Shown piece after piece: positions 22,634-29,394 of a stretch of DNA of 34,883 bases. Below the pieces are notes generated by a model. The model did no database searches and was not told the DNA's origin. It worked only from the letters and a program-made list of their open reading frames with translations. The DNA is from Hylemonella gracilis (lineage in GTDB: Bacteria > Pseudomonadota > Gammaproteobacteria > Burkholderiales > Burkholderiaceae_C), in the NCBI GenBank assembly GCA_945862005.1, contig CAMAWQ010000008.1:1-34883 (forward strand), read 5' to 3'. The translations under genes and the position numbers were made by a program. Each line of letters starts with the position of its first letter. Within the stretch, counting starts at the first letter, position 1.

Positions 22634-23643
22634 CAGTCGGGCTTGGCGCCAGAAACCTTAACCACCGTGGCCCACTGGGCGATGTCGGCATCCAAATACT
22701 TGGTGAACTCTTGAGGGCTCATGATCATGGGGAACGCACCCTGCTTGGCCCAAGCGTCACGCACTTCGGGGCGGCTCAAGATTTTGCGAATTTCTTCATT
22801 TAGGCGGGCCACGATGGGTGCAGGGGTGCCTTTAGGGGCCATGATGCCAAGCCAAATGCTCATTTCGTACTTGGGTAAACCGGCTTCAGCCACAGTAGGC
22901 ATATCGGCCATGATGGTGGAGCGCTTGCTGCCAGTGGTAGCCAGCCCGCGCACGCGGCCGTCGCGCGAAAACTCGGTCATGGTGGTGATGGCGTCAATCA
23001 TCACGTCCACTTGGCCCCCCACCACATCGGTGCGGGCGGCGGCACTGCCTTTGTAGGGAATGTGCGTCATGTCCACTCCGGCCAAATATTTGAACAATTC
23101 ACCCGCCATGTGGTACGGAGTGCCGTTGCCGGAAGACGCGTAGTTGATTTTGCCCGGCTTGGTTTTGGCCAAGGCAATCAGCTCGCCCACGGTTTTGGCC
23201 GGTACAGAGGGGTGCACCACCAGCATCAGGTCGGATGAATTGATGGGCGACACCGCCACAAAGTCGCGCATGAGGGCAAAGGGTTTGTTGGGCGTGAGCG
23301 ATTCGTTGATGGTTTGGGTGTTGGACATCATCAACAGCGTGTAGCCATCGGCGGGCGACTTGGCGGCAAAGTCGGTGCCAATGATGGAGCCCGCGCCGGG
23401 CTTGTTTTCCACCACAAAGGTTTGCTTGAGCTCGTCACCCAAACGCTGGGCAATAAAGCGGGCGTAAATGTCAGCGGGGCCGCTGGCCGCAAAGGGCACC
23501 ACAATTTTGACCGGACGGTTGGGGTAGCCCTGAGTTGTCTGAGGCTGGGCGGTCGCCACCGAGCCCAAGCTGCTGAGCAGCAACGCGCCTGCTCCGACTA
23601 GGGCGGTTAGCAGACCGCGGCGCAATGAATGAATAGGTGTCAT
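22633..23643 (-). CDS. TTT Bug-family substrate-binding protein
   Basis: YPNRPVKIVVPFAASGPADIYARFIAQ, VVENKPGAGSIIGTDFAAKSPADGYT, IPYKGSAAARTDVVGGQVDVM. Confidence 0.95.
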   Translation of the reverse strand: MTPIHSLRRGLLTALVGAGALLLSSLGSVATAQPQTTQGYPNRPVKIVVPFAASGPADIYARFIAQRLGDELKQTFVVENKPGAGSIIGTDFAAKSPADGYTLLMMSNTQTINESLTPNKPFALMRDFVAVSPINSSDLMLVVHPSVPAKTVGELIALAKTKPGKINYASSGNGTPYHMAGELFKYLAGVDMTHIPYKGSAAARTDVVGGQVDVMIDAITTMTEFSRDGRVRGLATTGSKRSTIMADMPTVAEAGLPKYEMSIWLGIMAPKGTPAPIVARLNEEIRKILSRPEVRDAWAKQGAFPMIMSPQEFTKYLDADIAQWATVVKVSGAKPD

Positions 23644-23707
23644 GAAGTCTCTCCTTGGGGTTTAGTTATCGGTTTTGGGTGGTTAGCGGTTGGGAATCAA
23701 TTAAGGC

Positions 23708-24721
23708 TTACTCAAGGCGGCCAATGCGCTGCACCAAGCCGATCATTTGGCGGGCATCGGTTTGCACAAAGCGTTCAAATTCTGGCGCATCTAAATATTG
23801 AAAGCTGGTGCCAGCGGCGACTAAGGTGCTGCGGGCGCGTTCGTCTTGTGCGGCAGCACGTGCGGCTTGGCGCAGCTTGGCCACCACCGGCTCAGGGGTA
23901 GAGGCTGGCACAAACAGGCCAGACCATTGCGAGTACTGAATCGGCACGCCCAGCTCTTTAAAGCTGGGCACTTCAGGAATGGCGGCCAGTCGGCCATCGC
24001 CCCAGTGCGCCAGGATGCGAAGCTTGCCAGCGCGCACGTGTTGCATCACGCTGGAGGGGCCGGTAGCCACCGCGTCAATTTGGCCGGCCAGCAGGGCCAA
24101 CACAGCCGGGCCCGCGCCGGTGTAAGGCACGTGCAGCATGTAAGTTCCGGTAGCGGCTTTAAGTTGCTCCATGGGCACATGCATGGTGCCGTAGTTACCG
24201 CTGGAGCCAAAAGTCACCGCGCCGGGTCTTGCCTTAGCTAGGGCAATGAAGTCGGCATAGGTTTTCCAAGGGCTGTCAGCGCGCACCACCAAAGCCGTAG
24301 GGTCAGCCGTAAAGCGGGCAATGGGCTTGAGCTGGTCCAGGGTGAACAAGGGCGAGCGCTTGAGCACTTTGTCGGCCTCGGGCAGCACCACGATGGAGGA
24401 GAGCGACATCAGCACGTTATAGCCGTCGCCTTTGGCTTTGGCCACCTGGGCCATTCCAATGCCGCCGCCGGCGCCGCCTTTGTTTTCGACCACCAAGGTT
24501 TGCTTCAGCGCGCGGCTCATGGCCTCGGCCACAGGGCGGCCCACGGTGTCGGCCACGCCTCCTGGCGGAAAGGGCACCACCATAGTGATGGAGCGTGTGG
24601 GGTAGTCGTCTTCAGCCAGCGCCGAGGTGCTCATCCACGGGCTCATTGCGCCCAGCAATACAACAGCGCTGAGGCATGCGGTTTGAAACCAAGCGGTTGA
24701 AAGCAGATTGGGGTGTGGCAT
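23708..24721 (-). CDS. TTT Bug-family substrate-binding protein
   Basis: YPTRSITMVVPFPPGGVADTVGRPVAEAM, VVENKGGAGGGIGMAQVAKAKGDGYN, VPYTGAGPAVLALLAGQIDAV. Confidence 0.95.
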   Translation of the reverse strand: MPHPNLLSTAWFQTACLSAVVLLGAMSPWMSTSALAEDDYPTRSITMVVPFPPGGVADTVGRPVAEAMSRALKQTLVVENKGGAGGGIGMAQVAKAKGDGYNVLMSLSSIVVLPEADKVLKRSPLFTLDQLKPIARFTADPTALVVRADSPWKTYADFIALAKARPGAVTFGSSGNYGTMHVPMEQLKAATGTYMLHVPYTGAGPAVLALLAGQIDAVATGPSSVMQHVRAGKLRILAHWGDGRLAAIPEVPSFKELGVPIQYSQWSGLFVPASTPEPVVAKLRQAARAAAQDERARSTLVAAGTSFQYLDAPEFERFVQTDARQMIGLVQRIGRLE

Positions 24722-24722
24722 C

Positions 24723-25604
24723 TTAAATTTCCTCTACAGGGTTGTGGAGCTCGCCTAGGCCGGTAATGGCTACGCGCACCATGTCGCCATGGCGCAAAAA
24801 CCTGGGTGGGTTAAAGCCCACACCCACGCCCACGGAGGTGCCGGTGGCGATGATGTCGCCGGGCAGCAGCGTCATGGCGGCGGTCATGGTTTCAATCAGG
24901 GTGGGCACGTCAAAAATCAGCTGCGAAATATGGGCTTTTTGGCGCTGCTCGCCATTGACCCAAACCTGCATGTGCATGTCAGTGGGGGCTTCGTCGGTGG
25001 TGGTGATCCAAGGGCCCAGCGGGCAAAAACCGTCGAGCGATTTACCCAGAAACCACTGCGCATGGTTTTTTTGCAGGTCGCGGGCGGTCACGTCGTTCAA
25101 GGCCACAAAACCCCAGACCTGTTTCATGGCGTCTGCTTTGCTCACGTTGCGGCATGTGGTGCCAATGACCACCCCAATTTCGCCTTCGTAATCCACCGAT
25201 TGGGTGTGCTTGGGGTTAAAGCGAATGGGGTCGGTAGGTCCGTTGAGGGTGGTGGTGGCCTTGGTGAAAATTTGCGGATGGGTGGGAATGGCCGAAGCCG
25301 CGCCCGAAGTGGCGTTAAAACCGCTTTTGTCAAACTCCACCGCATGCTCATGGTAGTTTTTGCCTACCGCAAACGGGTTGCGCAAAAAGGCCGACAGGGG
25401 CGACAAAAATTTCACCTCAGACATGGCCGCATGACCGCGCCCTTGCTCGAGCAGCTGGGCTTCGCTGATGCCGTGTTGGATGACCTGCAGCACCGGATTG
25501 GGGTGGTCCGCCACGTAGCCACCTAACAAGGCTACTTCTTGTTTTGCTTCATCCACCAAAGCGGGGTAAACCTGACCAGCGGTTTCAACGCGCGCGATTT
25601 TCAT
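24723..25604 (-). CDS. Fumarylacetoacetate hydrolase (FAA) family protein
   Basis: VGKNYHEHAVEFDKSG, FTKATTTLNGPTDPI, VDYEGEIGVVIGTTCRNVSKADAMKQVWGFVALNDVTARDLQ, GDIIATGTSVGVGVGFNPPRFLRHGDMVRVAITGLGEL. Confidence 0.94.
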   Translation of the reverse strand: MKIARVETAGQVYPALVDEAKQEVALLGGYVADHPNPVLQVIQHGISEAQLLEQGRGHAAMSEVKFLSPLSAFLRNPFAVGKNYHEHAVEFDKSGFNATSGAASAIPTHPQIFTKATTTLNGPTDPIRFNPKHTQSVDYEGEIGVVIGTTCRNVSKADAMKQVWGFVALNDVTARDLQKNHAQWFLGKSLDGFCPLGPWITTTDEAPTDMHMQVWVNGEQRQKAHISQLIFDVPTLIETMTAAMTLLPGDIIATGTSVGVGVGFNPPRFLRHGDMVRVAITGLGELHNPVEEI

Positions 25605-25622
25605 GACATCTCCAAATTGAAA

Positions 25623-26177
25623 TTAATGTTTGTGGCCCATGCCCGGGTTGTGCGGGGCGGTCTGGCCACTTGACATATGGCCGGGCATGCTACCCGAAGA
25701 AGCGCCGCCCGGGGCTTGGGTGCTCACATTCACCTGCAAGTCCAGGGTGGACTCTTTGCCTTGGGCATCTTTAAACCGCAAGGTGAGCGGAATGGTGCTG
25801 TCTTTTTTGAGTGGGGTTTTCAGGTCCATCAGCATCACATGAAAACCGCCGGGCCGCAGCGCCACCGTTTTGCCTGCGGGCAGGTCTAAGGCCGTAATGG
25901 CGCGCATTTTCATCACGTCGCCTTCCATTTTCATTACATGCACCTCACCCCAGCCTGCCACAGGCGACGACACGCCCACCAGCTTGGCGCCGTCTTTGGC
26001 GGTGATGTTCATAAACGCGCCTGTAGCCTTTTGGCCCTGAACCGAGGTGCGCACCCAAGCGTCTTTGACTTCAATGCCCGTGGTTTGGGCGTGGCTGATG
26101 GCTGCAAAAGCCAGAGCGCAGCCGGCCATGAAGCCGATGCGAACGAAATTGAGGGATTGGGTTTTAAGAGTGTTCAT
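25623..26177 (-). CDS. Copper chaperone PCu(A)C family periplasmic protein with Met/His-rich tail
   Basis: IEVKDAWVRTSVQGQKATGAFMNI, EVHVMKMEGDVMKMRAI...LPAGKTVALRPGGFHVMLMDLK (H-x-M type copper motif), tail SGSMPGHMSSGQTAPHNPGMGHKH. Confidence 0.92.
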   Translation of the reverse strand: MNTLKTQSLNFVRIGFMAGCALAFAAISHAQTTGIEVKDAWVRTSVQGQKATGAFMNITAKDGAKLVGVSSPVAGWGEVHVMKMEGDVMKMRAITALDLPAGKTVALRPGGFHVMLMDLKTPLKKDSTIPLTLRFKDAQGKESTLDLQVNVSTQAPGGASSGSMPGHMSSGQTAPHNPGMGHKH

Positions 26178-26230
26178 AAAGAGTATTTGGGGGTCGAATA
26201 ATTAAAGTTTAGGTGAGCTTAGGGGTGTTC

Positions 26231-26776
26231 TTAGTGCGAGTGCCCTTGTTGGGCGCCTGATGGCAACACCTCTAAAAGGGCTGCAGGGGCTTTGATTCCC
26301 TTGGTGGACGTGCCGCTTGCCGGAATTTCGGCCCAGTCCAGCTGGCCTTTTGTGCAGTTTTGAAGCACCTTGAACCACAAAGCCCCAGCGGTTTTGGGCA
26401 GCGTACCCCGCAACACAAATTCGTCGTACCAACCGTCGGGTAGGGCATCAGCCGCGTTTTTAACCGTCCAACGCACTTCCGCCACATCTTCAGTGATAGT
26501 TTTGCTATGGCTGTTGTAGGGCTGGGCTAAAGGCGCCAGCCGGGTTTCCAGGCTCCAACCAGCTTTGGGCATGGGCTTGGCACCCTGAAAGCCTGCAGGC
26601 AGTCGAACGGTGATACCCGTGGTGGCTGCACCCGGGCAACTGTGGCCCACCCGAAACACAGCCTTGTAGCTGCTGCCGGCTAATGCGGCTTGGTCTTCCA
26701 GCACCACATGGGCGCTCGCGGTCGCGGCCAAGGCACACAAGCCAATAGAGCCTAAAAGTTTGAATGAATTTTGCAT
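26231..26776 (-). CDS. YcnI/DUF1775-type periplasmic copper-associated protein
   Basis: Signal peptide ending SAHVVLEDQAALAGSSYKAVFRVGHSCPGAATTGITVRLPAGFQGAKPMPKAGW: mature N-terminal His and the domain pattern of DUF1775. ATG 26776; the ORF is open to 26911. Confidence 0.88.
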   Translation of the reverse strand: MQNSFKLLGSIGLCALAATASAHVVLEDQAALAGSSYKAVFRVGHSCPGAATTGITVRLPAGFQGAKPMPKAGWSLETRLAPLAQPYNSHSKTITEDVAEVRWTVKNAADALPDGWYDEFVLRGTLPKTAGALWFKVLQNCTKGQLDWAEIPASGTSTKGIKAPAALLEVLPSGAQQGHSH

Positions 26777-26855
26777 GTGAGTTTTCCTGTAGGGATGGGT
26801 TAAGCCGTGGTGGTGGGTATACGGGTGGCCACAACCGAAAAAATAAGACTGGGTG

Positions 26856-26873
26856 CCACGGCGCAAACCGTGG
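26856..26873 (-). repeat. Hairpin-forming inverted repeat in the DUF2946-ycnI leader: CCACGG-6 nt-CCGTGG
   Basis: Perfect 6-bp arms read directly in the 188-nt gap between the DUF2946 stop and the ycnI start. Confidence 0.6.
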
Positions 26874-26964
26874 AATGGAAACGAAAACGCATGAGAAATC
26901 TCTGAAATCAACTGAATGCTCCCAGACAGCCAGAAAGCGGCTTGCCGGGGGTGTCAATGAACCA

Positions 26965-27339
26965 TCAGAGGGGCGTTGGGGGGCCTCGGGCAGGTAAAGG
27001 GGCGGCGGTGCGCGCCGCAATGTGTGCTGCTGGTATGGGGTGCAGCGCGTAAGACAGCCCTTTTTGAGTTGCAGGGGTAACAGAAGTAGGAGCAGGAGGC
27101 AGCACCATCGACATGCACAAGGGGCACTCCATGGGGCCGTTGCTTGGTTTTTGCGTGCTGTCGCTGTCTGGCGTATCAGCCGCTGCGCTGGCGACCCATT
27201 TCATGCTGCCGCCCACGGAGCACACCATTTCTAGGGGTTGCGCGTGCACCAAGGGAGCCGCAATGGCCACGCCCATGGCCAATACCCACCACGCCAGCAA
27301 AAACTGGACCAATAAACGGGCGTTGCGGAGGCGTTGCAT
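26965..27339 (-). CDS. DUF2946-family protein, candidate CruR-like copper-responsive upstream ORF
   Basis: 124 aa; hydrophobic N-terminal segment LLVQFLLAWWVLAMGVAIAAPLVHA; CxxC as GPMECPLCMSM (C72, C75); near-terminal ARGPPTPL; first gene of a codirectional copper cluster. Confidence 0.8.
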   Translation of the reverse strand: MQRLRNARLLVQFLLAWWVLAMGVAIAAPLVHAQPLEMVCSVGGSMKWVASAAADTPDSDSTQKPSNGPMECPLCMSMVLPPAPTSVTPATQKGLSYALHPIPAAHIAARTAAPLPARGPPTPL

Positions 27340-27440
27340 AGGGGATGGATTATTCCAAATATCTGGCGGGAGCTTGTGCTGGATCAAAAAACCCATGGCT
27401 TTTCTCTTGGAAGATGGGCTCAACACGATAAGGAGGGCAT

Positions 27441-27917
27441 ATGTTCAGAAACGCTTCAACCATAGTGCAGGTGGCGTCGCCGCCACCCGTCTCGGCGCTC
27501 AGCCACTTCAAAAGCATGCTGCTGGCCAAGCGCACCCAAATGCTCTCGGCGCTGTCTACATTACGTGGCGGCTCGGTGGGGCGGGCCGAAGCGTCGGCCG
27601 AGCATTTTGGCCGTCCGGAAGACCCGGTCACCGACACCCTCGGTCAGCGCGAATTCGAATTTGCCATGGACGCTATGGAAACCGAAGAGCTGATGGCGCT
27701 GGAGGCGGCCATTCGGCGCATTGAGCAGGGCAGTTTTGGTTTGTGTTTGGACTGTGGCGAGCACATTGGGGCTTCGCGCTTGCAGGCCACCCCTGAAGTG
27801 GCGCGTTGCCTGTCCTGCCAGAGAGCGCTGGAGGCGCACCAAAGCGCGGGGGGCACGGGAGGCTCCAACCTTGGCGCGCACCAGCGTCGCGGCACCGACT
27901 GGAGGGCCAATTCATGA
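27441..27917 (+). CDS. DksA/TraR-type C4 zinc-finger protein
   Basis: QREFEFAMDAMETEELMALEAAIRRIEQGSFGLCLDCGEHIGASRLQATPEVARCLSCQRALE: four-Cys TraR/DksA finger. RBS AAGGAGG upstream. Confidence 0.9.
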   Translation: MFRNASTIVQVASPPPVSALSHFKSMLLAKRTQMLSALSTLRGGSVGRAEASAEHFGRPEDPVTDTLGQREFEFAMDAMETEELMALEAAIRRIEQGSFGLCLDCGEHIGASRLQATPEVARCLSCQRALEAHQSAGGTGGSNLGAHQRRGTDWRANS

Positions 27918-28363
27918 CAGCAAAGCTCACCAAACCGACGCACGCCGTGGTGTGGTTAGACCGCCGGGACGCACAGATCATTTGGTTTGACCCGTGCCAT
28001 GTGGATGTGCAGCGCATTCATTCCAGAAGCCATCACAAGTCCAATGGCGGGCATGCGGGAACGCACCAGCTCAAGCACGGGCGTGAGGTGCATGGCAACC
28101 ATTCATCTGGGGGCGGGCACGACACGCATGACGAGCAGTATTACCACGAGGTGGCGCAGGCCTTGGGTTCTGCGGTAGAAGTTTTGGTGACTGGGCCGGC
28201 TCAGGCCAAAGATGAGTTCAAGGCCCATTGCGAGCGCCATGACCCGCTGGTGGATGCCTGCATCGTGCAGGTGTTGCCCAGCGACCACCCCAATGACTCA
28301 GAGCTGGTGCTGATGGCTCGACGCTTTTTTAAAAAGTACGACCCCATGCACCACACCCTTTAG
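27914..28363 (+). CDS. eRF1/baeRF-like 'translational machinery protein' with His-rich insertion
   Basis: HAVVWLDRRDAQIIWFD..., YHEVAQALGSAVEVLVTGPAQAKDEFKAHCERHDP..., PSDHPNDSELVLMARRFFKKYDPMH; ATG overlaps the upstream TGA (ATGA). Confidence 0.75.
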   Translation: MTAKLTKPTHAVVWLDRRDAQIIWFDPCHVDVQRIHSRSHHKSNGGHAGTHQLKHGREVHGNHSSGGGHDTHDEQYYHEVAQALGSAVEVLVTGPAQAKDEFKAHCERHDPLVDACIVQVLPSDHPNDSELVLMARRFFKKYDPMHHTL

Positions 28364-29382
28364 TGGTTGGAGCGCTCGGGTGGCCCCTGAATGGTTTGGT
28401 CAATAGCGCCAAACATGCTTTGCCCGTCTAGGCCTTTCATTTCGATGCGGATGGTGTCGCCAAATTTCATGTAAGGCGTGGATGCTGCGCCGTCTTGCAG
28501 GGTTTCCATGGCGCGCTTTTCGGCAATGCAGCTGTAGCCTTTGGACCATTCGGGGCGGCCGTTGACTTCAACACTGCGGTTGCTGACGGTACCAGAGCCC
28601 ACAATGCTGCCCGCGCGGACGTTGCGGGTGGCGCACAGGTGGGCAATGAGCTGGCCGAAATGAAAGTTCATGTCTTCGCCCGCGTGGCACAGGCCCACGG
28701 TGCGGCCGTTCCAAGTGCTTTGCAGGGTCAGGTGCACACGGCCTTGGCTCCAAGCAGTGCCCAGTTCGTCGGGCGTCACCGCCACTGGGCTGAAGGCAGT
28801 GGCTGGTTTGCTTTGCACAAAGCCAAAGCCTTTTTCGAATTCCGCAGGAATCAGGTGGCGCAGGCTGACGTCGTTGGCCAACATGATCAGCCGCACGCCT
28901 TCCAAAGCAGCTTCGGGGCTGGCGCCCATGGGCACGTCGCCGGTGATCACCGCCACTTCGGCTTCAAAGTCAATGCCATGAGATTCGTCCCTGCACACTA
29001 CGGGGTCGCAAGGGCCCAAAAAGTCGTCGCTGCCGCCTTGGTACATGAGCGGATCGGTGCCAAAACTTTCGGGCACAGGGGCGCCGCGCGATTGCCGCAC
29101 CAGCTCCACATGGTTCAAAAAAGCCGAGCCGTCAGCCCACTGGTAGGCACGGGGTAGGGGTGCCATGCAGCGCTGCGGCTCAAACGGAAACGCATGCCGT
29201 ACGCGACCTTGGTTGAGGGTGGTGTATAGATCTTGCAGCTGGGGGGACAGAAAGTTCCAGTCGTCCAGTAAGCGTTGCAGGGTGGGGGCAATGCCGGTCG
29301 CATAATGGGCCAGGCTCAGGTCTTGCGAGACCACCACGAGTTGTCCATCTCGGGAGCCGTCTTTGTAAGTGGCAAGTTTCAT
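28360..29382 (-). CDS. Fumarylacetoacetate hydrolase family protein (fumarylacetoacetase-like)
   Basis: MKLATYKDGSRDGQLVVVSQDLSLAHYATGIAPTLQRLLDDW..., GIDFEAEVAVITGDVPMG, GSGTVSNRSVEVNGRPEWSKGYSCIAEKR, GDTIRIEMKGLDGQSMFGAIDQ. Confidence 0.93.
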   Translation of the reverse strand: MKLATYKDGSRDGQLVVVSQDLSLAHYATGIAPTLQRLLDDWNFLSPQLQDLYTTLNQGRVRHAFPFEPQRCMAPLPRAYQWADGSAFLNHVELVRQSRGAPVPESFGTDPLMYQGGSDDFLGPCDPVVCRDESHGIDFEAEVAVITGDVPMGASPEAALEGVRLIMLANDVSLRHLIPAEFEKGFGFVQSKPATAFSPVAVTPDELGTAWSQGRVHLTLQSTWNGRTVGLCHAGEDMNFHFGQLIAHLCATRNVRAGSIVGSGTVSNRSVEVNGRPEWSKGYSCIAEKRAMETLQDGAASTPYMKFGDTIRIEMKGLDGQSMFGAIDQTIQGPPERSNH

Positions 29383-29394
29383 TTGAATCAGATT

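Noticed and set aside
24789-25526. 245-aa plus-strand ORF antisense to the FAA hydrolase gene
   Set aside because: Shadow ORF; Gly/His/Val-rich with no domain signature, opposite a well-supported gene.
26856-26873. Calling the leader hairpin upstream of ycnI an intrinsic terminator or attenuator
   Set aside because: Only a 6-bp stem, and the T-run on the minus strand begins about 10 nt after it; not a canonical terminator.
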